This document shows, in pieces, positions 37,657 to 46,263 of a stretch of DNA of 64,000 bases (positions are counted from its first letter, which is position 1; each line of letters begins with the position of its first letter). The stretch lies in the NCBI RefSeq assembly GCF_013214175.1, contig NZ_JABSPA010000002.1, forward strand, positions 1,054,001 through 1,118,000, written 5' to 3'. Both the position numbers and the translations under genes were made by a program. Source of the DNA: Colwellia sp. Its GTDB lineage: Bacteria > Pseudomonadota > Gammaproteobacteria > Enterobacterales > Alteromonadaceae. The notes beneath the pieces were generated by a model that was not told the DNA's origin, searched no databases, and saw nothing but the letters and a program-made list of their open reading frames with translations.

Positions 37657-37728
37657 TTACTTAAGCCATTGCCGCTAAGCTTTGTTATAAAAGTCTTATT
37701 GGTAGGAGCTAGGTAAGTTAGAACACTT

Positions 37729-37768
37729 AAAAAATCCTCTGTCGCTTATTTAGTGCAGAGGATTTTTT
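37729..37768. terminator. Rho-independent terminator after the HlyD-type gene
   Basis: Perfect 13-bp stem (37729-37741 with 37756-37768), ending in six T on the plus strand and six T on the minus strand. Confidence 0.9.
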
Positions 37769-37946
37769 ATGGCTAAAATAAAGTGAGTTGATCACCAATA
37801 CATTCCCGTAGTTCTTAATGCAAAATTGTCTAAGTGAATCTACTACAGCAAGTCTGAATGACTAGATAGTGAGGAAGCTATGGTGCTGGTGTGCATTATT
37901 GAGGTTTTTTACTGATATGTTTTAGTGAGGGGAAATAAAAGTAGCT

Positions 37947-37982
37947 TGATTAAATCACATAATACTTATTGTGATTTAATCA
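37947..37982. terminator. A+T-rich hairpin downstream of the NCS2 permease
   Basis: Perfect 13-bp stem (37947-37959 with 37970-37982), 10-nt loop. There is no long U-run on either side, so it is a weaker terminator candidate for the minus-strand permease. The remaining bases of this 350-bp gap show nothing else I recognise. Confidence 0.5.
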
Positions 37983-38006
37983 GGCCATTTAACAATAATT
38001 CTATTT

Positions 38007-39395
38007 TTATGAGGTTGAAGGAACTTCTTTGGTAGTCGCTAGCTCTTCTGCTACCGATGACTCAGCAGTTATTAAAGCTTCTGTAAGTTCATCTTCTTCA
38101 TCAAAATCAACGACATCACCGTCAGGAAGAATTGCATTTAAAAGTAGGGCAATTAGCGAGCCGGTAGTAATACCGGAGGCTAAAATTACTTTAATAAAAT
38201 CAGGTAATTGACTTAGTAATTCTGGACGAACGGTTACTGCCATACCTGCACCAATACTTACCGCGATAATAATACCGTTTCTTTTGCTATGTTTAGTCTC
38301 AGATAAAATATTTATGCCTGCAGTGATTATCATAGCGAACATAACTAAGCCTGCTCCGCCAAGTACGGGCAGTGGTATAGCTACTACTAATGCACCGATA
38401 ACTGGGAAAAGCCCAGCAAGAATCAACATAGCACCAGTAATCGCCACAACATAGCGACTAGCAACACCTGTCATACCTATGATACCTACATTTTGCGAGA
38501 AAGAAGAAAAAGGCGTGGTCGAGAATATTGACGCTAAAGCCGAACCTAGCCCGTCACACAAAATACCGCTAGATAATTTCTTACCGGTTAGTTTGGTTTT
38601 AGTCACATTCGATAAAGCTAAGAAATCACCTGTTGACTCAACTATGGTAACTAAATAGGCGATAGACATACCGATAATACCGCTAATTGGAAAAGATAAG
38701 CCAAAATGGAAAGGGCTAGGTAAAGCAAATAATGGTGCTTCTTGTACTGGTGTAAAGTCAACAAGGCCTAAGGTAACACAAACAATAAACCCGACTACCA
38801 TACCAATAACTACAGCGGCTGCAGACAATATGCCTTTACCAAACATAGATAACAACACTACGGTTATTAACACCAGCATACCTATGGCTAAGTTTGGTAA
38901 TGAAGCATAACCTTCACTGCCAACTTGTCCACCAGCAAACCAATCAACGGCAACTGGGATTAACGACAGACCAATCAAGGTAACTACAGTACCGGTAACA
39001 ATCGGCGGGAAAAATTTTCTGATTAATGGCATAAAGAAGCTGCCAATTATCATCACGAGTGAAGCAACAAGCGCTGAGCCCAAGATGCCAGCAACGCCAT
39101 GCTCAAAGCCAATGGCAATAGAAACACCAACAAAGGTAAAGCTAGTACCCATAACACAAGGAAGTCTGATACCTACTGGGCCAACACCTTTACATTGAAT
39201 AATAGTAACCACACCAGAAACAAGCATTGCCGCGTTAACTAGTACTACAATATCTTCTACCGGCAAACCTAAAACGCCGCCAACCACTAAAGGCACGGTA
39301 ATTATTGCCCCTAAAGCAGCAAGTAAATGCTGGGCTGCCAATATCAGGCTGGTGCCTGTCGGTGGTTTATCTTCAACGTTATATAATATTTCCAT
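38007..39395 (-). CDS. Nucleobase:cation symporter-2 (xanthine/uracil permease family)
   Basis: 462 residues, about 14 membrane helices. Family marks: QHLLAALGAIITVPLVVGGVLGL at the start, an IVESTGDFLALSNV substrate-site motif (the ESxGD signature), a GLGSALASIFSTTPFSSFSQNVGIIGMTGVASRYV stretch and the following gating helices. The motif and overall look favour purine (xanthine/urate) over uracil, not certainly. Acidic C-terminal tail is unusual (DFDEEDELTEALITAESSVAEEL). Stands alone, with no purine catabolic gene nearby; I looked for a purine riboswitch in its 5' region and saw none. Confidence 0.87.
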   Translation of the reverse strand: MEILYNVEDKPPTGTSLILAAQHLLAALGAIITVPLVVGGVLGLPVEDIVVLVNAAMLVSGVVTIIQCKGVGPVGIRLPCVMGTSFTFVGVSIAIGFEHGVAGILGSALVASLVMIIGSFFMPLIRKFFPPIVTGTVVTLIGLSLIPVAVDWFAGGQVGSEGYASLPNLAIGMLVLITVVLLSMFGKGILSAAAVVIGMVVGFIVCVTLGLVDFTPVQEAPLFALPSPFHFGLSFPISGIIGMSIAYLVTIVESTGDFLALSNVTKTKLTGKKLSSGILCDGLGSALASIFSTTPFSSFSQNVGIIGMTGVASRYVVAITGAMLILAGLFPVIGALVVAIPLPVLGGAGLVMFAMIITAGINILSETKHSKRNGIIIAVSIGAGMAVTVRPELLSQLPDFIKVILASGITTGSLIALLLNAILPDGDVVDFDEEDELTEALITAESSVAEELATTKEVPSTS

Positions 39396-39810
39396 AATAG
39401 CTCTCTCTGTTATTTTCTTTATTATTTTAATAGGTTACAGCCGGTCCTTAGCTAGAAACTAGCCAGTACTGTGGCAACTTTGTGAAAAAAACTGTGTTAA
39501 AAATCTACATAAAGCTGTCACTAGTGTCAATTAATGACCGTTAAAATATTATGGCTATTTACTTGGTGGGTGGTTGTTTTTACATCAATGTAATATTTTA
39601 CCGAGCAAAGAGTTTGGCTACACAGTTTTAGTAATGCTGGTAAAACAAAGAGCTAGCGACTTTTTCATGCAATGCCGATGTGTGATAAGTGTACAGTTTG
39701 AATTTCACATGATGAAAAAAGTTTTTAAGGGGCAGATTTTATAAAACACATTTTTATAAAGAAATAACTGTTAGGTTAACTCTTTATTATTGAGTATTTT
39801 AACTAAACGC

Positions 39811-39843
39811 TTGCATATACATATGAAAAAACATATGTATAAT
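39811..39843 (+). promoter_or_regulatory. arsR promoter with ArsR-type operator
   Basis: A 10-bp perfect inverted repeat, TATACATATG (39816-39825) and CATATGTATA (39832-39841), separated by six A. Overlaps a TATAAT -10 hexamer (39838-39843) about 50 bp before the arsR start. This is the layout of an autorepressed ArsR/SmtB operator. The rest of the 499-bp gap back to the permease shows no other element I can name. Confidence 0.75.
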
Positions 39844-39894
39844 GTTTGGCAACTAATCGCAGCGAACAAGTTCTAGTGAACGAGACAGAAAATA

Positions 39895-40272
39895 ATGAAT
39901 ACTGCTACAAATCGAGTTAGGGAAAGTGACTGCTTATTATTTTTTAAAGTCATGGCTGATGATACACGCTTGAAAATCATATTGATGTTGATGTGTGAAA
40001 GTGAATTGTGTGTTTGTGAGCTGACTCATGCGTTGGAGTTATCTCAGCCGAAAATATCTCGCCACATAGCATTATTAAAGAAACAACAGTTACTTAGTGA
40101 ACGTAAGTCAGGTCGTTGGGTTTATTACTCTATGGCAAAACCTCTTTCTCAATGGAAGCAAATAGTCATCAAAAGTTGCTTTGAGGAAAACTTGCCGGTG
40201 ATTGATGAATGTCTTAGAAATTTAGCAATGATGGGTGAACGCCCTGAACGTGCGCAACAGTGTTGTAATTAA
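39895..40272 (+). CDS. arsR: Arsenical-responsive repressor ArsR
   Basis: 125 residues with a winged-helix fold. The As(III)-binding motif ELCVCEL (residues 37-43) supplies Cys39 and Cys41; the third Cys of the E. coli protein (ELCVCDLC) is Thr here. Recognition helix region SQPKISRHIALLKKQQLL is nearly the E. coli sequence. Extra Cys at 34 and a C-terminal CC pair could also bind metal. It should repress its own operon until arsenite is present. First gene of arsR-GAPDH-arsJ. Confidence 0.93.
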   Translation: MNTATNRVRESDCLLFFKVMADDTRLKIILMLMCESELCVCELTHALELSQPKISRHIALLKKQQLLSERKSGRWVYYSMAKPLSQWKQIVIKSCFEENLPVIDECLRNLAMMGERPERAQQCCN

Positions 40273-40305
40273 ATCAGCTAGTTTAGAGAATAATAGGAAG
40301 AACTA

Positions 40306-41352
40306 ATGACAATAAAAGTAGGCATAAATGGCTTTGGCCGTATGGGACGATTAATTTTACGCGCTGCCTGGCATTGGCCAGAGGTGCAATTTATTCAGAT
40401 TAATGATCCCGCAGGTGATGCCGCAACACTGGCTCATTTGCTTAATTTTGATTCTATTCATGGTCGTTGGCAATATGAAGCGACAGCTAGCGATACGGTA
40501 ATGCATATTGAAGACAAGCAGTTGCTCGTTAGCCAGAATAATGGCATAGCTGAAACTGACTGGTCAGCGTGTGATTTAGTTATTGAAGCTTCAGGCGTGA
40601 TGCGTGATAAAGCTAAGCTGCAAGCTTACTTTACTCAAGGTGTTCAAAAAGTACTGGTTACCGCGCCGATGAAGTTAGCGCAAGATAGCTCTGGTAATAT
40701 TTTAGATAAGGATATTGTTAATATTGTTATGGGTGTTAATCAACATTTATACCAAGCAAATAAACATAGTATTGTCACTGCCGCCTCATGTACCACTAAC
40801 TGTTTAGCGCCTGTGGTTAAAGTATTACAAGATAATATTGGCATAAAACATGGCAGCATGACGACCATTCACGATATTACTAATACCCAAACCATTTTAG
40901 ATGCACCGCATAAAGACTTACGCCGTGCCCGTGCTTGTGGCCAGTCGCTCATTCCAACCACAACCGGCTCAGCAAAAGCCATCACCGATATTTTCCCCGA
41001 GCTAAAAGGTAAATTAAATGGTCATGCGGTGCGAGTGCCACTGGCAAATGCCTCGCTAACTGATTGTGTTTTTGAAATGCAGCGTAATGTCAGTGTTGAG
41101 GAAATAAATCAATTAATGTCTGATGCCGCGGCAGGGCAGTTAAAAGGAATTTTGGGCTATGAAGAAAGGCCTTTAGTGTCTGTTGATTATAAAACCGATG
41201 CTAGATCCTGTGTCGTCGATGCTTTGTCTACCATGGTAGTTAATGATACGCAGTTGAAAATGTATTTATGGTATGACAATGAATGGGGCTATGCTAATCG
41301 TAGTGCGGAGTTGATGAAACTTATGGCAAATAGCTTAAGTAGGGTCTGTTGA
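40306..41352 (+). CDS. ArsJ-associated glyceraldehyde-3-phosphate dehydrogenase
   Basis: 348 residues. NAD-binding [16 protein letters not shown] at the N-terminus, catalytic Cys162 in AASCTTNC, and [12 protein letters not shown] near the end. In arsenate resistance operons of this type the enzyme uses arsenate in place of phosphate, making 1-arseno-3-phosphoglycerate, which ArsJ exports. Position between arsR and arsJ is the evidence for the arsenate role rather than glycolysis. The last three codons and the stop (AGG GTC TGT TGA) come from the terminal repeat of an inserted element, so the native C-terminus has been replaced. Confidence 0.9.
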   Translation: MTIKVGINGFGRMGRLILRAAWHWPEVQFIQINDPAGDAATLAHLLNFDSIHGRWQYEATASDTVMHIEDKQLLVSQNNGIAETDWSACDLVIEASGVMRDKAKLQAYFTQGVQKVLVTAPMKLAQDSSGNILDKDIVNIVMGVNQHLYQANKHSIVTAASCTTNCLAPVVKVLQDNIGIKHGSMTTIHDITNTQTILDAPHKDLRRARACGQSLIPTTTGSAKAITDIFPELKGKLNGHAVRVPLANASLTDCVFEMQRNVSVEEINQLMSDAAAGQLKGILGYEERPLVSVDYKTDARSCVVDALSTMVVNDTQLKMYLWYDNEWGYANRSAELMKLMANSLSRVC

Positions 41353-41606
41353 TCTTTCGAGATTACTTTTACAGCAACATGTTTGATATTTAGGCAAGGC
41401 AGAGCATGTGAAGTGTAGCTAGCTACATGAACATACGATAACGCCGTTTAAATTTCAAACAAGTGCTGCCCTTTGGGTTCATTTAAAACGAACTTACTCC
41501 TTGTTGCTTGCTTTTTTAATAGAATAACTATGATACAAAGCTCGCGCCGCGATTAAGCCCGTTTTAAATTGAATCAAATTTAACCCTGAAAGATCAACAA
41601 ACCCTA
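41340..41606. mobile_element. 267-bp MITE-like element inserted between GAPDH and arsJ
   Basis: 19-bp terminal inverted repeats with one mismatch: TAGGGTCTGTTGATCTTTC at 41340-41358 and the reverse complement of TAGGGTTTGTTGATCTTTC at 41588-41606. No transposase frame inside. The left end overlaps the last codons of the GAPDH gene; the right end lies 18 bp before the arsJ start. It is a different family from the 159-bp repeats. Confidence 0.82.
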
Positions 41607-41624
41607 GCCTTAGCGAGTAATAGC

Positions 41625-42863
41625 TTGTTTTCATTAAGTTCACTGTTTCCATCAGTAAAGTTGTCTGCACCGGTAAAAAAATACCTAGTGATCACTGCTA
41701 ACTATTGGGCCTTTACCTTAACCGATGGCGCGTTGCGCATGTTGGTATTGCTGTATTTTTATCAATTAGGTTATAGCCCATTAGCGCTAGCTAGCTTATT
41801 TATTCTTTATGAAGTTTTTGGCGTTATTACTAACCTTGTTGGTGGCTGGTTGGGGGCTCGTATTGGCTTAAATAAAACCATGTTCATTGGTTTAGTGATA
41901 CAGGTATTCGCTTTATCAATGTTGGCAGTGCCAAGTGAGTACTTAAGTATTGCCTACGTCATGTTTGCGCAAGCATTGTCGGGCATTGCTAAAGATCTCA
42001 ATAAAATGAGTGCTAAGTCGAGTATTAAGTTATTAGTCACAGGTCTAGATAGCGAGCAAGGGCAAAGTAAGCTTTTTAAGTGGGTGGCTTTACTGACAGG
42101 CTCCAAAAACACCTTAAAAGGTGTCGGTTATTTTCTTGGCGGTTTATTGTTGGCTCTTTTGGGCTTTCAAAACTCACTATTACTGATGGCTGTTACCTTA
42201 GCAATTGTTGCTTTAAGTACTTATCCTTTGCTGCGTGGTGATATAGGTAAAACCCGTTATAAAGCTAAATTCAGTCAGTTATTCTCAAACAATGCACCGT
42301 TAAATTATTTATCTGCAGCGCGTTTATGTCTGTTTGCTGGTCGTGATGTTTGGTTTGTTATTGCATTACCTGTTTATTTGGTAAGCCAATTGCAATGGCA
42401 ACACCAAGGCGTCGGCACTTTTCTTGCCAGTTGGATTATATTTTATGGCATCATTCAAGCGAACGCGCCCAAGTTGCTTTGCTTGTTATCTAGTAAGAGG
42501 GAAAGAAACAGTTATCAACAAACAGGGTTTTGGTCGGTATTACTGGCACTGGTAACCTTACTTTTATCTGTCGCTATTTACCTTTTTCCGCAGAGTAATA
42601 ACGTACTCATTTCAGGCTTATTTATATTTGCTGCAGCCTTTGCTATAAATTCATCCTTACATAGTTATCTTATTATCAGCCTTGCTAGAGATGAAGGTGT
42701 GTCTATGGATGTCGGTTTCTATTATATGGCTAATGCCATGGGCCGGCTGCTAGGAACCGTTCTCTCAGGTGTTATATTTCAGCAGTTTGGCTTAACAGCC
42801 TGTATGTTTATTGCCTTTATATTCATGTTACTCGCCAGTTACTTTGTGCGAAAAGTAGCGTAA
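41625..42863 (+). CDS. arsJ: Organoarsenical efflux MFS transporter ArsJ
   Basis: 412 residues, 12 membrane helices of the major facilitator type. The N-terminal ANYWAFTLTDGALRMLVLLYFYQLGYSPLALASLF is characteristic of ArsJ, and motif A-like GWLGARIGLNKTM follows. It exports 1-arseno-3-phosphoglycerate made by the adjacent GAPDH; the product then breaks down outside to arsenate. Start is a TTG only 18 bp beyond the MITE-like element with a weak ribosome-binding site (GCGAG), so the insertion may have removed a better start signal. Identity is strong from sequence and operon. Confidence 0.92.
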   Translation: MFSLSSLFPSVKLSAPVKKYLVITANYWAFTLTDGALRMLVLLYFYQLGYSPLALASLFILYEVFGVITNLVGGWLGARIGLNKTMFIGLVIQVFALSMLAVPSEYLSIAYVMFAQALSGIAKDLNKMSAKSSIKLLVTGLDSEQGQSKLFKWVALLTGSKNTLKGVGYFLGGLLLALLGFQNSLLLMAVTLAIVALSTYPLLRGDIGKTRYKAKFSQLFSNNAPLNYLSAARLCLFAGRDVWFVIALPVYLVSQLQWQHQGVGTFLASWIIFYGIIQANAPKLLCLLSSKRERNSYQQTGFWSVLLALVTLLLSVAIYLFPQSNNVLISGLFIFAAAFAINSSLHSYLIISLARDEGVSMDVGFYYMANAMGRLLGTVLSGVIFQQFGLTACMFIAFIFMLLASYFVRKVA

Positions 42864-42955
42864 AAAGTCAAAGATTACGGTTTAACTCTTAGAGTAAATC
42901 GTTTTATACTGCCTTATCCGATCAAGTCGTTTTGCTTTATTTAAGGAACTACAGT

Positions 42956-44866
42956 TTGTTGTGTTTTGCTAAAAAAATTGCTCAAGCAATACAAATTGTT
43001 ATCAGTATTAGCTGCCTGTTATTCCCCGTGGTTAGTGTCAGTCAAACAAGAGTGGATCTTAAGCAATTTAACCAAGTAGCTGAGCAAGTTGAAGAGTTGA
43101 AAAAAACTGACTTGTCACTCTCCCTCAAACAACTCATGATTTATGAAGACTCACTGAGTGCACTGACCATAGAGCAAAATTTATTATATTTTAAACTGCT
43201 TAGTGAAATACAAATAGAGCAGAACAAATATACTAGGGCTATGAAAACGGCCAATCAGGGCTTAACCATAGCGAAAAGGCTGTCGAGCCCCAGTATTTTA
43301 ATTAGCGAACTTTTGTATTTAAAGGGCTTTGCTTTTGAGAACTTAGGCAAGATTACTCAAGCAGCTAAAGAATATAAAAAAGGTTTAGAAGTTGCAGAGT
43401 CTTTACATGACAAAGTACAAGTTGCTCTAGGTCTTATTAATTTAGGTGCTATAGCTTATCTCACTAATGACTATAAGCGCTCTTTAGTCTTGCTTAACGA
43501 CGCCTATAATATTGCCGGACAAACCGATGATGAAGATCTGAAAGGTACGGTAAATAGTGAGCTTGGTATTGTCTATTCTTATTTACGGCAAGAAAAGCAG
43601 TCAATGGCCTATTACCAGCAGTCATATTCTCACTTTAAAAAAGCGGGCTTACTCTTAGCTGCACAAAACAGCTTGTATAATATTGCCATTATGCATACCT
43701 ATAAAAAAGATTATCAGCAAGCGATAACTGTTTTCAATACTATAATTGCCGAATCAAATAAAGATAGCCCAAGCGAAAGGATGTTTATCGTTTATTCGGG
43801 CATGGCTTGGGCACACTTAAAAAAAGCAGACAGTAATCCTGATGCTGCCTATCAATACTTAATGATGGCTAAGCAGTATTTGCAATTAACCGAGCGGTTC
43901 GATTATCAGTTACAGTTTTATTATGATCAGGCTTATGTTTTATTTAAATTGGACCGTTTTGATGATGTTTTGCTCAGCATAGCTAAAGTAGAGAAAGTAG
44001 TCGCTAATCATCAGCAGTTGTCACAAATTAAACAACGAAACTATGTCAATATTATTGACCTAAAAGCTCGTGTATATAATAAGCAAAAAAAATTCAAACA
44101 GGCCTATAAAAGCCAATCTCAAGTGATCGCTTTAACCGATAAATTGTATGAAAATGAAGATGTTCTTTCTATTGCTCAAGTACGTCTAAGGCTTGAAGGA
44201 GAGCAGGCTGATAAACAAAATAAAATTTTACATAATGAACAAGATCTTTATGACGAAAACTTACGCGAAGCTAAGTTAGAAAATGAAGAGCAGCGCTTGT
44301 ACCTTATTGTCAGTGCCCTGATTACTTTAGCATTTGCTTGGATACTGGTTAAACTGCTGCAAAGTCAACATAAGCTTAAAGTAGCCGCTAATATCGATGC
44401 CCTTACGGGAGTGGCTAATAGACGAAGTTTAATGAAGCAAGCTCAACAGGCTTTTAAGTTGGCTCAAGCAAAGCCGAGCCATTTAAGTATTATGATGATA
44501 GATGTCGACCACTTTAAAGACATTAATGACTCTTTAGGTCATAGCTCAGGCGATAAAGTGTTAGCGAAAGTTGCTAATCTTGGCGCGAAAATGATGCGGA
44601 AAAGTGATATGTTTGGTCGCTTTGGAGGTGAGGAGTTTATGGTCTGCTTACCAAAAACAACGCTGAAATCAGCATTAGAGGTAAGTGAGCGTATTCGCTT
44701 AGGGGTTAATCAACACGTTTGGGCGTTTAATAAACTTGAAAAAGTCACGGTAAGTATTGGTGTTGCAACTTTTTCAGGTGATGATGACTTAATTAGTTTG
44801 ATAAAGCGAGCCGATGAACAGCTTTATCAAGCCAAGGCATCAGGAAGAAATAAGGTTTGTGGCTAA
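42956..44866 (+). CDS. TPR-repeat diguanylate cyclase (GGDEF) with membrane anchor
   Basis: About 636 residues. Signal/anchor (IVISISCLLFPVVSVSQT), then about eight tetratricopeptide repeats (residues 50-400), a coiled coil, a membrane helix (LYLIVSALITLAFAWILVKLL) and a C-terminal GGDEF domain with an intact active site (GRFGGEEFMVCLP). It should make cyclic di-GMP in response to a periplasmic partner bound by the TPRs. No EAL domain. TTG at 42956 is preferred because AGGAA lies 7 nt upstream; a longer frame would begin with TTG at 42932. Overlaps the next gene by one base. Confidence 0.85.
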   Translation: MLCFAKKIAQAIQIVISISCLLFPVVSVSQTRVDLKQFNQVAEQVEELKKTDLSLSLKQLMIYEDSLSALTIEQNLLYFKLLSEIQIEQNKYTRAMKTANQGLTIAKRLSSPSILISELLYLKGFAFENLGKITQAAKEYKKGLEVAESLHDKVQVALGLINLGAIAYLTNDYKRSLVLLNDAYNIAGQTDDEDLKGTVNSELGIVYSYLRQEKQSMAYYQQSYSHFKKAGLLLAAQNSLYNIAIMHTYKKDYQQAITVFNTIIAESNKDSPSERMFIVYSGMAWAHLKKADSNPDAAYQYLMMAKQYLQLTERFDYQLQFYYDQAYVLFKLDRFDDVLLSIAKVEKVVANHQQLSQIKQRNYVNIIDLKARVYNKQKKFKQAYKSQSQVIALTDKLYENEDVLSIAQVRLRLEGEQADKQNKILHNEQDLYDENLREAKLENEEQRLYLIVSALITLAFAWILVKLLQSQHKLKVAANIDALTGVANRRSLMKQAQQAFKLAQAKPSHLSIMMIDVDHFKDINDSLGHSSGDKVLAKVANLGAKMMRKSDMFGRFGGEEFMVCLPKTTLKSALEVSERIRLGVNQHVWAFNKLEKVTVSIGVATFSGDDDLISLIKRADEQLYQAKASGRNKVCG

Positions 44867-46167
44867 TGAAAATGATCAATCCAAGTTTGCTAATTATCTT
44901 ACTAATGCCGCTACTTTTGCCATCTTTTAGTCTAGCAAAAGAGTCCCCTAGTGCCTTGGTCGTTGCAGAGCCCCAAGATAATAAAAATAAATTATTACAT
45001 TTAGCTGCAGTAAGTGTATTGCCAATAAATGCCGAACTACTGGCTTTAATGACACAGCTTAGGCAAACGAGTATCGATAGTGAGAAAATTGAACTAGCAC
45101 TTACTCGACTAAGCTTTGCTAAAGCAACACTTAATGTTGCAGAGCAATACTTACTGTTAGTTACACAGGCATTATTAAAAAACAAGGCCACGGATAAGGG
45201 GAACGACCGTGAAAATAGCCGCGATATTATTGTACTTTTAGAGCAGGCTACTAAGTTATCGGCACAAATTTTTGAGCCGCAATTGCACCAGCCAAACTTT
45301 TTACAATTACATTTAATATTAGCCGAGAATTATGCACAACAAGGTCAATTTGATTTAGCTTACCTCGAGAAAAAAGCCTATTTAAAAAAATACCATAGCT
45401 ATCGTAAAGAGAAGCGCTTAGCAATGATAGCGTCTTTAGAGCAATCGTTTGAAGTGAACGATAAAAAGGCCAGCAACAGCTTGTTGGCAAGTCAAAATCA
45501 ATTAAAAGTTCGTCGTGTTGCTGAAGTACAAGATCAAAAAGCCACCCAGCAGTATAATTTCACCTTAATTATCAGTACCGCTATCGTTTTTATGCTGCTT
45601 TTTTTTAGGCAGTTAAGAATACGTAACAAGTTAATTCGATTGACCCGAACAGATGCCTTAACTGGCTTAGGGAATCGCAGTGCCTTATTTGAACATGGTG
45701 AACATATGGTAGCTAGTTTTGCTTCGCAACCAGAAGAGTTATCGGTGTTATTGTTGGACCTAGATCATTTCAAAAAAATTAATGATAACTTTGGTCATCA
45801 TGCTGGCGATAAAACACTTAAGGTCATCTCACAACTGGTAAAAGAAACCATGCGTTCAAGAGATGTATTTTATCGTTTAGGTGGTGAGGAATTCGTCGCG
45901 ATATTACCATTTGCTGATTGTAACAAAGCGAAAGCGATAGCTATGCGTATTAATGAAAAAATAGCACAGCATGACTTCTCATCGTTAATTCTGCAGAGCA
46001 AGGTGACTGTCAGTATTGGTGTGGCAACCATGGCGCCTAATCAATTGACCTTTGAGCAAGTATTACACTGTGCTGACTTGGCAATGTATCAAGCGAAAGA
46101 GCTAGGTCGAAATAGTGTTGTTTGTTATCAGAACATCGCCCAAGCACAAGAAAGACGGGATAATTAA
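44866..46167 (+). CDS. Membrane diguanylate cyclase (GGDEF)
   Basis: 433 residues from the ATG in the TAATG overlap with the preceding gene (AAGG upstream). The order is signal peptide (LLIILLMPLLLPSFSLAKES), a helical periplasmic region, a membrane helix (FTLIISTAIVFMLLFFRQL) and a GGDEF domain with active-site LGGEEFVAILPF. It has the same layout as its neighbour but with a shorter sensor lacking clear TPRs. The two are cotranscribed and probably arose by duplication. It makes cyclic di-GMP. Confidence 0.87.
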   Translation: MKMINPSLLIILLMPLLLPSFSLAKESPSALVVAEPQDNKNKLLHLAAVSVLPINAELLALMTQLRQTSIDSEKIELALTRLSFAKATLNVAEQYLLLVTQALLKNKATDKGNDRENSRDIIVLLEQATKLSAQIFEPQLHQPNFLQLHLILAENYAQQGQFDLAYLEKKAYLKKYHSYRKEKRLAMIASLEQSFEVNDKKASNSLLASQNQLKVRRVAEVQDQKATQQYNFTLIISTAIVFMLLFFRQLRIRNKLIRLTRTDALTGLGNRSALFEHGEHMVASFASQPEELSVLLLDLDHFKKINDNFGHHAGDKTLKVISQLVKETMRSRDVFYRLGGEEFVAILPFADCNKAKAIAMRINEKIAQHDFSSLILQSKVTVSIGVATMAPNQLTFEQVLHCADLAMYQAKELGRNSVVCYQNIAQAQERRDN

Positions 46168-46263
46168 CTGTTTTGTTACCTTAGCTATTTTTTATAAGGT
46201 CATAATCAGATAAGCTATAACTTTATAAAATAACTAAATTTGTACGATCAGGAAAATCATTTC

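Noticed and set aside
39396-39500. Purine riboswitch before the NCS2 permease
   Set aside because: I looked for the conserved junction sequences and loop pairs of the aptamer and found none; only a short GCTAG-AAA-CTAGC hairpin is present.
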